64,000 nucleotides of DNA, from positions 44,986,157 to 45,050,156 of the forward strand of contig NC_092797.1 of the NCBI RefSeq assembly GCF_918797505.1, written 5' to 3'. The stretch comes from Bemisia tabaci. Its lineage: Eukaryota; Arthropoda; Insecta; Hemiptera; Aleyrodidae. Positions 36,191 through 48,590 of this stretch are shown one piece after another. The position numbers and the translations under genes were made by a program. The notes under the pieces are model-generated. The model worked only from the letters and a program-made list of their open reading frames with translations. It ran no database searches and was not told the origin of the DNA. Every line of letters begins with the position of its first letter. Position 1 is the first letter of the stretch.

Positions 36191-36440
36191 AGCGTACCTC
36201 AAAATCGTTGAACGTGCATAAGGAGACCATAGATATGGTGTCCTGTGCCAATTTTGAATGAAATCGAACAGATAGATTCTGAGATATCGCTGTAGACAGA
36301 TTTGGGGGACGCCACACGGACGGACACACATTTTTTCAAGTATGGTTATTTTTACTCCTGGGACCTTAAAACGTCTAGAAATGATGAAATTTCAACTTTT
36401 TTTTTTTTTTTTTTTTTTGGAGGATGACAATACTTCCTCT
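36191..36440 (+). mobile_element. SINE/LINE-like tail adjoining the Q array
   Basis: The block 'gccaattttgaatgaaatcg', 'acagatagattctgagatat' and 'acacggacggacacacattt' has the layout common at 3' ends of insect SINEs and RTE-type LINEs. A T tract at about 36399-36418 follows. It may have carried the Q units as part of its body. Confidence 0.45.
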
Positions 36441-38272
36441 CTACCCTATGGGAGCGAGAAAGTAAAAAACCTGGACGATCAGAAGAGCTGCGCATAGAGC
36501 GGGCTCTCTTCTCCCGAAGATATAAGTGAATGTTGCTGTTTCTGTTTTAATTTTGACGTCATGATTATTAGTGATTCATGTTTGCTCAATGGCCTCTGCG
36601 ACTCTCACTCACCTCAGTGCCCTTTCTTCCAACAGCCCTTCAGAGAGCTGTCAACCTATCATTTCATTTAAAACCCCCTGCCGCCATCCTTTCACTGGGC
36701 ATCCCTTTTGTAATAACAATACGATTATTCCCAAAATAAATTGTATACAACTCAGAAACACAAAATCTACTTTGAGGGCAGTCATGTAAACGTTCATTTG
36801 CAGACACATTTCTTACATCGGGGGGGGGGGGGGGGGAGGGGGGGCGGCTTCGTCAGCTCACGATTTACTCCAGTGCGTTTGAATCACAAAACAGCTTCGT
36901 GAGGAATTCAGAAGAGGAAGATGTCATGTTTTGTATGGCGTTTTATATGAAAAAATTCTCGCCGTCTCCCTTTGTTGGTTTGACAATGACGCCATTGCAT
37001 CCGAGTAAATATCAAGCATATCGTGTTGAGACTTTAATAAAAGTCCGGAATGCTCGCCTTGTCCTTTCACCTCTCTCCTCCCATTCCGCTGCTCCCTTCT
37101 TCCGTCTAATGAGTCAAAGGTCAGTGCTCCTTGGAATTTCATTTGCACTGCTCATTTTCACCGAGTCCTTACCGGGCGACACAAAGATACCCCGGAAATT
37201 CGGTTACTCGCAGCACGCCGCTCGAATCAAAGCGGAGAATGCAACTACTAGGAATTTTAATTACCGCATTTTTGAATCTCAAAGTTATGCGCCCCTTTGA
37301 AGCGCTCAAGTTGCAACAAACACCTTGAAGAGGGAGGATAAAGTCTAATTCACGCTTCAGTCATTTTGCTACTTCTACTTTTTCGAGTTGGCGGAGGGAG
37401 TGGGTGGAGGAGTTGACTAAACGGCTCAGTTTCCTCGTCCTGGGCACCACTAATTGGGATTAAAAAGCTGGAGGCATTAATAAGTGTATAACCGTCTACG
37501 GGAAACAGGGACTTTGGTTCCTGAGGAAAATTTTTTCGGATGGGAGGCATTTGCCGAGTTGCCTCGAAAAATCGCAATTTGAAATTTCCGAACTGAAGTA
37601 AAGTTGCAAGCGGTTTTGATCTTTTGTATGCCAAATTAGGACCATACAGTTAAAGATGTTCGGACTTTTAAAAAAAAGTCGTAACTTTTTAATATTGGTA
37701 TATTATAGGGCAACCCCTAGAGAGGGTATTTTAATATAGTATAAGCACTGTCCTCCCTCCCCACAATAGGAGGACAGTGATTATACAGTAAATATATATA
37801 AAAATGTATAGAAATAATTTATATAATTATTAATAATGAACATTATTAAATATATAATTTAGATTTAAATATTTACTAATGTTAGTAGTTAGTTAGTTAG
37901 TTAATTTTATTTAACGACGATCAGCATCTAGGCTATTTACGTCGGGGATTGTAGAGAAGGAGAGGTAGAATAATATATATATTAATCATTAGCAATAGAG
38001 AAGGAGAGGTAGAATAATATGTATATTAATCGCATGGCTATCATCTGCATTAGCTTACTGTTAGTTCGTTTTCCTTTAGTTAGATCAATTTGACAGCCGA
38101 TGAACCAACTTTTTGATTAAATCAACAAATACGCAAAGTTACCCCGAAAGATTTCAGGGCTTAGGAAGTGCCCAGCTGGCTTGAAATATCCACTGCGAGA
38201 TCCAAGTTCGATCTTAGCTGCTTCTGCTTACTTTTCACGGATCTTGAGTTTTTCAACCATAAAACTCAGTCA
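36441..38272. other. no gene recognised; G17 run, one hairpin and a 43-bp tandem pair
   Basis: G17 lies at 36820-36836. A hairpin 'cactgtcctcc'/'ggaggacagtg' lies at about 37746-37779 in very AT-rich DNA. Two copies of 'agagaaggagaggtagaata' with 'atatattaat' lie at about 37951 and 37996. Frames at 36899-37300 lack domains. Confidence 0.45.
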
Positions 38273-38400
38273 ATCGGACGTATTTCTACCAAACGAAACT
38301 ATGTGCATTAAGACATGAGCCATGAGACCCATAAGAATATATGCATGACAGGGCTCACGCCATAATGCACATAGTTCCGTTTAGCAGGAATACGTCCAAT
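38273..38400. mobile_element. family G palindrome
   Basis: It has the same arms as the 29.15 kb copy: 'cggacgtatttctaccaaac' and inverse 'cggaatacgtcc'-like end, with 'aactatgtgcattaagacat' inside. Confidence 0.9.
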
Positions 38401-38610
38401 TTATCCAACTGATTTGGTAAATTCAACCAAGAGAAAAAGTAACTAAAAGAAACTAACCAATAGCTTGTGTTGTAAATCCCATATTAACACAGCATTTTGG
38501 TTACTTTCCGTCGTTTGTACCCTAGATCAGTTACATTCAATATGACAATAATTTCAAAACATGGCAAATAAACTCTTCATTTTTCACATCAAAATTATGT
38601 TTTTAAACTG

Positions 38611-38873
38611 CATATCGACGGTAAAACTACCAAACCATGTATCTCGGTTTGCGACGTCGCAGATTTCCTGTCATACTTTATTTTTTAAATGAAAAACTAC
38701 TTAACGTCTACTCTTGAAAATTTCTGTGATTTTTCCTCTTCGTGCGGAGAAAATTCTGTGAAAATTTCAAGGAATGATATTGATTTGGTCTACTTTAAAA
38801 AAATAAAATGTGAGCGTAGATTTTTAAACACCGCAAACTAGATACGTGGTTTGGTAGTTTCAACATCGATATG
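38611..38873. mobile_element. family M inverted-repeat element
   Basis: The left end 'atatcgacggtaaaactacc', continuing 'aaaccatgtatctcggtttgc', is mirrored at the right end ('gtttggtagtttcaacatcg'). The inner block 'gaaaatttcaaggaatgata' is shared with copies at 47.99 and 62.11 kb. Confidence 0.85.
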
Positions 38874-39235
38874 TGAACTAGTCACAACCGTCAATTGGTT
38901 TGAAAATGTCCTTGAACCTCATTTTTTCACCAAATAAATTACATTTTCCGAGCAATTTTCATCAAGATTACGCAGAAGAAACAGATTTTCAAACAAACAC
39001 AACTTTCTTGTACGATCCATGGCGTTGCGTAATTTTATGAACGGGGGAGAGTGGGGTGTAGGGAGGCCTTTGGTGCAGTCAATGAGCGTCACAAAATGTT
39101 AGGGCATGATTTGGTCTCCTTGTTGATGAGCAGTTAATCTCCTCCTCTTGACATATTTTCCAATCACACTTAGGCGGCATAATTTATCCACGGTACAATT
39201 CGCCGTCCCTCTACTGTAAAAACGTGTCAACATTT

Positions 39236-39340
39236 CTCCATGCGCCCCGGAAAGCATTAAGTTATACGAACAACAGGGCTCACCTGGGGATTGAGATACG
39301 CCCTTACGTCAGAGGAGCGACAAATTGTATGACGAAGTAA
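39236..39340. repeat. family H copy 1
   Basis: The string 'gaaagcattaagttatacga', 'acagggctcac' and 'cttacgtcagaggagcgaca' matches 49.36-49.45 kb. Confidence 0.65.
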
Positions 39341-40029
39341 CCCTACTTCTTTTTCTTAAGTAGAGTGTGACGGCATGCAAGATCATTGGAGACAGTGCCA
39401 CACATTTATCAATGTATGATTCAAAGGCTGCTTTCTCCACAACCTACTGAGATTTAATTGACACATAAATTTGAGGCATGGCAAAACGTCGAGAAAATCA
39501 GAGGCAAACCATTTCCCTACTCGGAATGAAACGGATTATTTATAAAATTTGGCAAGATGACGAAACGCACTGCTTAACATCAACCTCTCTGCTCAATGAG
39601 GTACTCAAGCCTTCAAAAGCCTCCCGCTCTTGGTATGAAAGAAGAAAAGATTGGTCTTCAAACGAAATTTCGTCGCTTTTCTGACATGAGGACGTAATTC
39701 CTTTTTAAGATGAGCTGTGTGATTTGTAACTCCATGGTTATGGTTACGAGGGGTCCCGTGAAAAAGCTAGCTCTCCCGTCATTGGACGAAGATAAGGAAA
39801 AAAAAAATAAAAAAAAAATATAAAAAAACAAACACCAGTAATTTGTTTTTCAAGGTCTGTAGACGCAGAATAAGTCGGGCACTAAAATTTTTAAATGGGA
39901 GGGTTCAGATGAGAGATTTTGCATTGATTTTATTTAAAGTGCAAACTCAAACATATAAATTGCTTCCACCAACAGAATTTGACTTTCTATTTGATTTTCA
40001 AACCATTTTTGGTACCAATCGTGACAGTT

Positions 40030-40154
40030 GCACGTGTTTCTGCCAAACGAAACTATGTGCATTATGAAGTGAGCTCTATTATGCATATATTCTTATGGGT
40101 CTCAGGGCTCATGTCTTAATGCACATTGTCCTGTTTGGCAGAAATACGTCCAAT
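40030..40154. mobile_element. family G palindrome
   Basis: The arms 'gtttctgccaaacgaaacta' and the inverse 'gtttggcagaaatacgtcca' enclose the central 'attcttatgggtctcagggc'. Confidence 0.85.
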
Positions 40155-42446
40155 TTAGATTGAGTTTCAATTTAGCCAGATTAAGACGGTGAAGTATTTG
40201 TTCAAGTAGAATTTCTGCACAAAGAACCTCAAACTGTCCCTGCATTGGCTATGTCTATAATTTTTCGTGGTTTGGCACCGAAGTTTTTGTAGAATACACC
40301 TCTGTTAAGCGATTGCACAGATATTTCAATTTCGAAGTCCTTGCTAAATTTATTTTACTTTTCCGACGTGCACGGGTGAAGACTTTATTATTGGTTATAA
40401 TATGGTTCTACGTCTAGAGGTCAGCGAGAGAACTTCTCATTGAAGTCTCGAAGAAAAAGTGAGCTGTCTGGTGTGGAAAGTGCTTCCCTTTCAATTATCC
40501 AACATACTCACAAGATATCAATCTTTTCGGAAGAGAGAAAAGGTGACATCAATAAAGACAGGTTCCCTTCCACAGCCTTTGACTGGCTCTTATTTCAGTA
40601 AGAGTGGCTACGGTATGATTTCGGACCATTGAGAGGAAGCATAAGAGGGCATATTTCATCCTCGTCCGGGGAGATGGTTGGTCTGGAGACTGAAAAATTG
40701 GGGGCGCCACGGAGTGGTCTGAAAGGTTAAGTGCGGACACAACTGACCAATCTATAAACCACGTCGCAAAATTTAGAGAGGAAATGCGTGACTCAGCTCG
40801 TAAGAAAATTGAAGTATGATAAGTGCTTAATACTTTATAATATTAATATAATTATCGTAATGTATGTAATTAAAACTTATAGCATGGATAATTAATATTT
40901 TGTTCATTCTGCAAAATTTACATTCGTTACATTTTAAAGGCCGAATTTATACATTTTTAAGCCGAAATTGTCGTGCAAAAATCGCATCAACTACGAGAAA
41001 ATTTTGCAATCCGCTCTCTAACGAACAATGTGCGCACAGTCTGTGTCACGAACTAAAGCACATCTGCAGACATTTATTTGAGTCTACGGATTGATGAGTA
41101 GCCGAAAATGGTATGGGACGAAGGGAATGTAAACTGATCCAACTTTAATAAATAAATATTCTCGCAAGCTCCTATATTAACATTCTTACATATCACATTT
41201 TTGATACTAAGTAAAATTATTGGCCATTTTAGCTTTATTTTTCCCATGAAATAGTATGGACCCAGCACCATTTTACCACCTTGTTTCTTACGTACGATTA
41301 CAGTTTACTGTCTCAAATCATTTGTGTTTGCTGCAAAGTCTTAATAGATGCTTTTGACATATTAAAGCAAAAGGTAAAAACCTTTGTTAACAGCTCAAGA
41401 TTTTTTTTTGGTTTTTCAATTTAAGTTTCCACGAATCCTCCTCATGGCATATCTAGTTGTCTGTGACTTAAATAAATCGACCGCACGCACGGGAATTTGA
41501 AAACCCTCAATACGGACTATACAATTTGTGTGGCTGAGGGGTGCATTTCTAGTGTACTTGCGGTAATTTTTATGTGATTTCACGCCTCGACGGTCTACAA
41601 TTAAGAATATCTTATGTGTCTGGCAGTAGGCAACAAAAATATTAAGTCCTCTCTCTCTTCTTTTTCAGACTTCTTTCCATCTCTGAGAGAGTATTTGTTC
41701 TTTTTGCAGGAGAAAGCTTGAAGTTATAAAAGGGTTTATACTTCGCAATCAAGTTCTCATTAGAGTCTCCCAAAGACCAAATGAAATTTCAAATTGTTCA
41801 ACTTCAGCCCGGAACAGAAAGTCAGAAATAAACTTTTGAAGACGTTTCATTCAAGGTTTATACGTCTTCTGCCACGGTTTCGGAAAAAATAAACTTATTC
41901 GAATAATCATTGTTCCGGCTCTTAGTGCTCTCAAAAGCACGATTCCCCCTTTAGGAAAGTATCAGTTTATTGTGAAGAAAAAAGATAAACAAGCCCCTGT
42001 AATAACTAAGTGGTTTTAATACACCCTAGAAAAATAAAAGAAGTAACCCTGAAGTAAAAGGCAAGGTTGACGTGCTGAGGAAAAACACTGTATGCGAATT
42101 CGAATGTTGCCTAGTTGCCCTAATAAAATATATATCTTTAAGAAATTATGTATTCCCATAGAGGACAATTTAAGTACACATTTTATATGTATCACAAGAC
42201 ATTTGTCTCGAAATACTCAGATGTATTACATTAGATTGCAACTAGCCTTCTCTAAAAAAATTCAAAGAAAAATGATAAAATGTCTATGTCAAAATTAATC
42301 TTAGTTCACGAAAGCAAAATTTTCAAATCAATGATCTTTGGGGAGTTGAGAGAAAACATTTGATTTTAAAATTTCATAGGAAAACGCTATTCAGTGATCT
42401 AAAGAATGAGTTTCAAGTGAATTCCGTAATAAAGCAGAGGTGTGGA
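40155..42446. other. no gene recognised; family A left-end fragment at 42071-42140
   Basis: Long AT-rich stretch. At 42071 'cgtgctgaggaaaaacactg', then 'gaattcgaatgttgcctag', matches the A left end. Other frames (40549-40740, 40900-41094) lack support. Confidence 0.35.
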
Positions 42447-42790
42447 TTCGGACCCACCCTGGATTTCCTCACCTCCAAAATTTTTGGAGCATTGCGGGTC
42501 TATATTTTACAGAATTCATCATGAGCAGTCTCTTCACGGGTCTTATACTGGCCTAAACACAATCTGTAGGCCGATTTTAGCCAAAAATGCGCGTTTCGCG
42601 AGTTTGCGGTTGAATTCCAAAAAAGCTGCATTTTTCACTAAAATCGGTCCATGCTTAGGTTTGTAGTAGACCTGAAAAGAGACCAAAAACAACCAAATCA
42701 TGATGTAAAACATAGACCCTCCATCAGCAAAAAAATCGTTAAGTTGAGGAAAGTGAGCTAGGGTGGACCGAAAAACGGCCCTTTTCGATA
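42447..42790. mobile_element. family O palindrome
   Basis: The arms are long. The left one has 'ccaccctggatttcctcacc', 'gggtctatattttac', 'ccgattttagccaaaaatgc' and 'gcgagtttgcggttgaattc'. The right one is the inverse through 'gctagggtgga'. One arm recurs in the gene intron at 56.94 kb. Confidence 0.8.
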
Positions 42791-42866
42791 CCTTTCCATA
42801 TGATATTTGAGCAAACTTTCTTAAAAAATCACGCAAACTGTCAACAATTTTTTTCTTCGAAAAATG

Positions 42867-43120
42867 ATATCATCATCTTCCAGCAAAGTATCACAAGGCC
42901 ATGAAACGTTTTAAAATTTCCACCACCATTTTATTATTTTACAGAGAAATTTTTCAACGAAGCTGTCCGATAATTTCACTGATTTTTCTTGGTAGTTCCG
43001 ATAAAATTCAGTGAAACTTTCAAATAGATCCAACCAACAATTTCTTTGTAAAACAATAACATGACGGCGGAAATTTTGAAACGTGGCGCTTGTGATACTT
43101 CGGCGGGAAGGTGATGATAT
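42867..43120. mobile_element. family J inverted-repeat element
   Basis: Ends 'catcatcttccagcaaagta'+'tcacaag' and 'cttgtgatacttcggcggga'+'aggtgatgat' are inverted. The core 'caacgaagctgtccgataat' is shared with 52.45 kb. Confidence 0.85.
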
Positions 43121-43654
43121 AAATATTTCTATCGGAGATTTCATCAGGAGAAGTTAGTCAACGTTCGAATTTTCACACGTCGTTTCTGCGCAGCCGACGC
43201 TGGTTACGGACGAATAAAGGAAATAACGATACAGGGTGGTTGATAAAGGCTGCGTCCTTCGCGGTGGCGGGAATTTTTCAATAATAATATTAGCCGAGAC
43301 GAGGTCTACTAAGTTGGCGGCCTGCGACCCGGCTCGCTTTATGCGCCCATAAAAAAAGTGCGAAGCTCCCTGTGCCCTTCTTCCCGACGCCTGCCCGGAC
43401 CCGATGACACGAGGCGCGCCGATAAACAGGTACTGTCGCAACCCATAAAAACCTAATCGAGTGTGGCTCCTCAATTTCCCGACTTCGCAAGACGGCGTGG
43501 CCCCCTCGCTGTAGCAGTACCATCTCGGTGAACTGTCAAAACTACCCATCAGAAAATCGAATTATTATTATTTTTGTTTCGAACTTTGGGGAGCTAGGTG
43601 AAAAAATGGTGTAATGGGGGTTGCATCATTCCGTTGCCCCTCTGATATAATACA
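43121..43654. other. no gene recognised
   Basis: The stretch is GC-rich at 43250-43520. The 131-codon minus-strand frame here (43154-43549) shows no domain. Confidence 0.3.
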
Positions 43655-43890
43655 CTGCCGTGTTAAGGAAGAACGCTGTATGAACACTCGAGAGTCGTTA
43701 AATTTCCTCCTATAAAATGTTTATTTTTGAGGAATATCATACATTTTTCAGAAGTTTTAGATAAATTACAAACAAAATTATCTGAGAAATTGGTAGACAA
43801 ATGTTTGAAAAAGTCCTGAAAATTAGTGATTTGCTAGGGGAAATTTGGCAACGCCTGAGGTTCATACGGCAATTTTCCTTGGCACGGCAG
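43655..43890. mobile_element. family A element, complete 236 bp
   Basis: It starts CTGCCGTGTTAAGGAAGAAC and ends TTTTCCTTGGCACGGCAG. Subterminal 'gtatgaac' and 'gttcata' are mirrored. The interior has 'gaggaatatcat', 'tctgagaaattggtagacaa' and 'aatttggcaacgcctgagg'. A useful reference copy. Confidence 0.9.
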
Positions 43891-44094
43891 AATAAGTGTA
43901 TTTTGATTTCCGCATGAGCCCCAGAAAGCACCGATTCACATGTTTTTACGGGCTCACGTGGAAAAGATATGCTCCTACATCCGGAGATCCCGGATTGCGC
44001 GAAAAGTCTAAAAAAATATACGAGGATTGCGAAAAAAAGCCAAGAGGATTGCCGAATAAAAACCTTAACATCTGCCGCAGGGTATGAAAAACAT

Positions 44095-44167
44095 TCTTAA
44101 CTTTTCTCGGAAAAAATATTTAATTGGAAGAAACGAGGCAACGTTGGAATGCTCATACGGCGTTGAA
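44095..44167. mobile_element. family A right-end fragment
   Basis: The string 'ttctcggaaaaaatatttaa', 'gaggcaacgttggaatgctc' and 'atacggcgtt' matches the A right half, but the terminal bases are lost. Confidence 0.6.
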
Positions 44168-44238
44168 ACACTACACAGGCCTTTTAAGGTCTATCACTCG
44201 ATGCCGCGAGCTCGAATAATCGCGTAAAACATAGTGCG

Positions 44239-44422
44239 GCCGGTGTTAAACGTATATTAGCGCCTGCAAGCCTTCAGGAATACGTCACGCATTGCGCCGA
44301 AGAGCGCGGTCGGTGCCGGCCCATATCAGCGCCTACAAGACTCTCTGAATACTTCTCGCATTGCGCCAAACGCAGTGCAGTCGGTCAGTTGGCGAGCAAC
44401 GCATATTTTAGCGCCTACACTC
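44239..44422 (-). repeat. family L tandem units, inverse of the 30.0 kb array
   Basis: Units read 'tattagcgcctgcaagcctt', 'aatacgtcacgcattgcgcc' and 'cagcgcctacaaga'. About two units are present. Confidence 0.8.
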
Positions 44423-44493
44423 CAGTTTTTACCATGATTTAAAGGGAAAATGTGTATCTTCATTGTAAAGATTCTGAAATTCGGATGATATTT

Positions 44494-44495
<2 letters not shown>

Positions 44496-44532
<37 letters not shown>
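44496..44532 (+). repeat. 37-base T run, with G12 at 44581-44592
   Basis: Homopolymer tracts lie just past the L array. They may mark the end of a retroposed sequence, but no body was recognised. Confidence 0.85.
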
Positions 44533-44534
<2 letters not shown>

Positions 44535-45012
44535 CATTTACCAATTGCATAACGCTATAGATGTAGAAGGTGAGGATACAGGGGGGGGGGGGACAATTTT
44601 TTCTGAATATTGAATATTATTAGAAACGAAACAGACGTTGGATTTTATAAATAATCGAAGGTTTCAACAATCGTTTGAAAAATTAAAGCGTCACAAGTAT
44701 TTAAAGCGCAATCCAAAACTTTCTTTTTTTGTGAGAATGCGAACGTATTGACGCTTTAAACATAAGGGGAAGCTGTTTATTTTTTGGAAAACTCCTCGCA
44801 CTACAATGACAACATATTTTACATTCACTTTCAAACTCGCACAAAAAAGGGCATTCTTGACATGCCCACCTCAGAAAAGTGGAAAGTTTCGACTTTTGAC
44901 GTTAAACTCCTGGTCTTCTTTTGATTCGTCTCAAGCCTTTTGCGATTCAAAGGAGAGTGTTTTTGACACGAGGTATTCCGGAGCAATGACAATCGTTTGC
45001 ATCGAGACCCGC

Positions 45013-45518
45013 TCTGCCATGCAAATGAAAAATGGGTTACGTACATTCGGGCGTTGCAAAATGTATCATATTATTATATAATTTTTCCTTGAAAATGTAT
45101 GAATTTTCTTCAGTGGATTTTGCAGGGAATTTTCCTCATAATTTAATCTGAAAATTCAGCAAATTTGGAGGATAATTGGACGGAGTTAAACAGAAAGGAA
45201 CCAAGCCACATCGGGATTGAATCGAGAAAAAGAGGTTTAGAGTTCGGTTCCTGTAGAAGACTCAATGTAAAAGATAAACTTTAAGTTCAATTTCTGCGAA
45301 ATGTGCTCCGACAAAAACTTTGAATTTTTGGCGATGGATAGTAGAGCAGTGGTTGAGTTCAAAACCACTCATAACTCAATTTTTTCCAAAATGTGGGTTG
45401 GTTCCTTTCTGCTTAACTCAGTCCAATTGCTGATACATATTTTCAAAAGTACATTTTTTAGCGGTGAAAATTTGAGAACATTCAAATGTTTATACGGCTT
45501 TTTTCCTTCGTACAGCAG
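45013..45518. mobile_element. family A element split by a family N insertion
   Basis: The left end 'ctgccatgcaaatgaaaaat', then 'cattcgggcgttgcaaaat', and the right end 'acattcaaatgtttatacgg', then 'ttccttcgtacagcag', are A termini. Removing the N element (45175-45427) leaves about 253 bp, the normal A length. Confidence 0.8.
45175..45427. mobile_element. family N element nested in A
   Basis: Terminal inverted repeats start ATTGGACGGAGTTAAACAGA and run through 'aaggaaccaagccacat'. The right end is the inverse, finishing CTTAACTCAGTCCAAT. Confidence 0.85.
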
Positions 45519-45525
45519 TGCCATC

Positions 45526-45781
45526 ATTTGGACCGTGTTAAGCAGTAAGGAACCAAGCCACATCAGTTACTGCCGAATTTCATTCGGCAATTAAATTTTT
45601 TACATGTTGTGCAGATTTTTGTGCACATTTCAGTGATTTTTCTGCATAGTATGAAGCAAATTCCTAAACATTTTCAAATGGATCCGCACGTACGTTCTGC
45701 TCTGGTAAAAAAATAATTTGCCCAGTTAAAGTTGGCAGTAGCTGACGTGGGTTGGTATCTTTCTGCTTGACGCGGTCCATT
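45526..45781. mobile_element. family N element, second copy directly downstream
   Basis: Left TTTGGACCGTGTTAAGCAGT+'aaggaaccaagccacatcag' and right 'gctgacgtgggttggtatct'+'ttctgcttgacgcggtcca' are inverted copies. The inner arm 'gcaattaaattttttaca' is as in the 25.0 kb copy. Confidence 0.85.
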
Positions 45782-45840
45782 TAAGCCCTCAATATACTTA
45801 TGCAGAGAGTCTGGGAGAAGGCGATGCCGAGGTTTATTTT

Positions 45841-46131
45841 GCCGTTTCTGGGAGAATCGTCTCAAGAAAGTTCAGGCGTTGCCAAATGTGTCTTCTAGTG
45901 AAATTAAAAATTTCCAAGGAACTCATTAATAAATTTTCTCAGACTTTTAAGAGAATTTTAGTTGAATTTGTACCGTTGAAATTAAATTATTGAATTTGAA
46001 TTTTAGTTGAAATGTACCGTTTCTTAGAATTTCAAAGGAAAATATTCATGACTGTCTTCAAAAATGAATATTTTAAAGGGGGAGATTTGGCAATATCCAG
46101 ATTTTCATACGGCGTTCTTCCTAAACACCGG
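45841..46131. mobile_element. family A element with a small internal duplication
   Basis: The left end is decayed (gccgtttctgggagaatcgt); the right end is tacggcgttcttcctaaaca. Inside, 'attttagttgaattt.taccgt' occurs twice (about 45955 and 45999), which makes it longer than usual. Confidence 0.75.
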
Positions 46132-47990
46132 AGTTTTGTAAAACTTTCCCCATAACGAGAACAAAACGAGTGGCTCGAAGTTGCTAACTTTTGAAGCTAA
46201 CTTTTCATTGTTTCCGTGTTGATCTAACCCGAGACGTCTTTCAACACCCTTCTCATATATGTACTCAGCGGTTTCCACCGAAGCTTTTGTCCACAACATA
46301 TCAATAAATTTGGCAATCCGGGACTAAATATTCTTGAGAATCCAGTAGCTACACGGGTGAAGCAAAAGTTACTTTCGGAGTTTCGACTTCACTTATGGGC
46401 AGTAGCACTCGTCCTTTCTAAACGATGACTGATGAAGGTCGCATTTAACAGTTTGTCAAACTAAGTACACTCGTAATTAAAGACAGACGAAGACCCTTTA
46501 CAAGCCTCTTTAAGACAGGTGTAAACTTTTGCTTTCAAAGCCTTGCTATTATGAAATTACTTACTCGTTTGCTGTTACAGGAATTATTCTGGTTTTACTG
46601 CAAACGATGTTAAAGACATTGTGCATCCATGGCAGAACGTTAGTGCTGAGAGCTGTTCCTCATGATGATGACTGCAGTCTTTGAAGTTATTAAATACATT
46701 TTACATTGAGAGGGATCTTTGGTGGTGATGCAGAATGCGGGACATGCTCACAGTTTCATTTTTCTGCTTTTCATTTGTATTTCTTTCGTAGTAAAAAATA
46801 TTGCTGGTTTCTCATGATATCTCCAAGAGTAATAATTTTTCTTAGATTTAAAGAAAATTCTTTGAAACTTGAGCGAAAACAGCCGTATAATTTTTTTGGT
46901 ATGCATATTGAATCCGCTAGGAGCAAAAATAATACTTGAAATTAATGGTACTTGGTGTGAGTTTGTAAATTTTGCACATTTTTCAATCCATTGGTATGCT
47001 CTTTTTTAAATAATTGAATACACTTTTTTTCTGCCTGGGTCAATACATTATTTTTATATCCAATTGTGCGTCAAATAAAAACTTTAATACATTAATACTT
47101 TCACTTTTTCCAAGGAATCCTGTTTTCACGCTTCTGATTTCCTTCTTCCCCATTTCTTCATTTTCCTTTTAAAACCGTTAATGAAATATTCGTGCTAATG
47201 TGCGCATTGCAAAGGCCGCTAAATGTTGCATCTCTCTACGTCTATGCCTGTACTCTTACTAATAAATTTTTCAAACGTGGCGTTTTTTCCGCAATCCTTG
47301 ATGCAATTCATCGAAATCTCCAAATAAAAATATTATTTAAAATTCATAACAAATTTGACTTTACGCCCAACGTCCATTGGCGTTATCATACAGACTAAAA
47401 GTCTCAGTATGATCTCTCAAAAATTACTAATGGAACTGGCACCAGGATCTATACTGAACAAAGAAACGAATAAATCTTCAAATATAGGCGCCTTCACAAT
47501 GATACTGCGAATATTTTCACGACGACGAAATGAGGTTAATAGAAAAACGCGCGCTTGAGTAGGCATATGGGTTTATTTAAAACGAGAGAAAAAGAAATGA
47601 GAAGGGGATGGGAGCGAGAGAGAGGATAAATATGATGCGTAAACTAGAGAGAATTTTCACTGAAACTTTTCATAAGACCTCATAAATATGTTCCATTTTC
47701 CGGCATAATGATCATTGAAGTTCTAATGCGCCTTTCCTCGAGTATATTATTAATTATTTTTTATTCAAATATGAGAATATTGAGGGGAGAGCTTGAGTCC
47801 TAAAATGACGTATTTACATCAGAATGAATTATCCGAGCTGTAACATTGCCATGCCATGCATGTATCCTGGTAAATCTCCGGGTCCAAGTTACAATAAAGA
47901 CTTAATAGTTAAAAAGTTCGTTCAAAAAGATTTCCTGATACTTGAAATAATTCGCGTCAAATAATAATCTCATTCATGCTTTAAAATCCT
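46132..47990. other. no gene recognised
   Basis: AT-rich sequence with several 60-77 codon frames. None has a recognisable domain or splice pairing. Confidence 0.3.
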
Positions 47991-48235
47991 GCAAATCGAC
48001 GGAAAAACTACCAAACCATGCATCTCGGTTTGCGATGTTGAAGATCTCCTGTCTTACTTTCCTTTTTAAATGGAAAACTACTCGACCTCAATTCTTGTAT
48101 ACTTCCGAGATTTTTTTTCTCTGTGCGGAGAAAACTCTGTGAAAATTTCAAGGAATGGTATTGATTTGTTCCCATTGAAATAACGAAAATGTGAGCGGAC
48201 TTTTCTAAACACCAGAAACGAGGTACTTACGCACT
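47991..48235. mobile_element. family M element, right end decayed
   Basis: The left end 'aaatcgacggaaaaactacc' with 'aaaccatgcatctcggtttgc' and the middle 'gaaaatttcaaggaatggta' match M. The right inverse end is only partly kept ('gaaacgaggtacttac'). Confidence 0.75.
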
Positions 48236-48520
48236 GTGGTAGACAACAATAAAACAATTCATACAGCTGGTAACAAGGCTGATTTTCACGAATAAAACAA
48301 AAACGTTTCTACTGAAAACTCAGCATCCCTCAGTCGGATTAAACATTAAAAAAATTGTAAATCGTTAATGTTGCGTTGTGTTATTTGTTGTGTTTGTTAA
48401 TCCATTTAATGTTACATCCAACAGAGGGAGGCTAAGTTTTCAGCTGAAACGTTTTGGTTTTATGCGTGAAACGTAGCCTTGTTACCCGCTGTATAAATTG
48501 TTTCACTGTTGTGTATCTTG
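48232..48520. mobile_element. family U foldback
   Basis: The left arm 'caacaataaaacaattcata'+'cagctggtaacaaggct' and the right arm 'agccttgttacccgctgtat'+'aaattgtttcactgttg' are inverse copies. Inner arms 'ctactgaaaactcagc' and 'gctaagttttcagctga' also pair. Confidence 0.75.
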
Positions 48521-48590
48521 TCGCGGGCTGCGGAGCGTCAATCATATTTCATTTAGTGTGATAGTTTCACCGTCAAAATATATTAATAAT

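Noticed and set aside
43154..43549. 131-codon minus-strand frame
   Set aside because: Located in a local GC-rich patch where stops are rare. No recognisable motif and no supporting splice sites.
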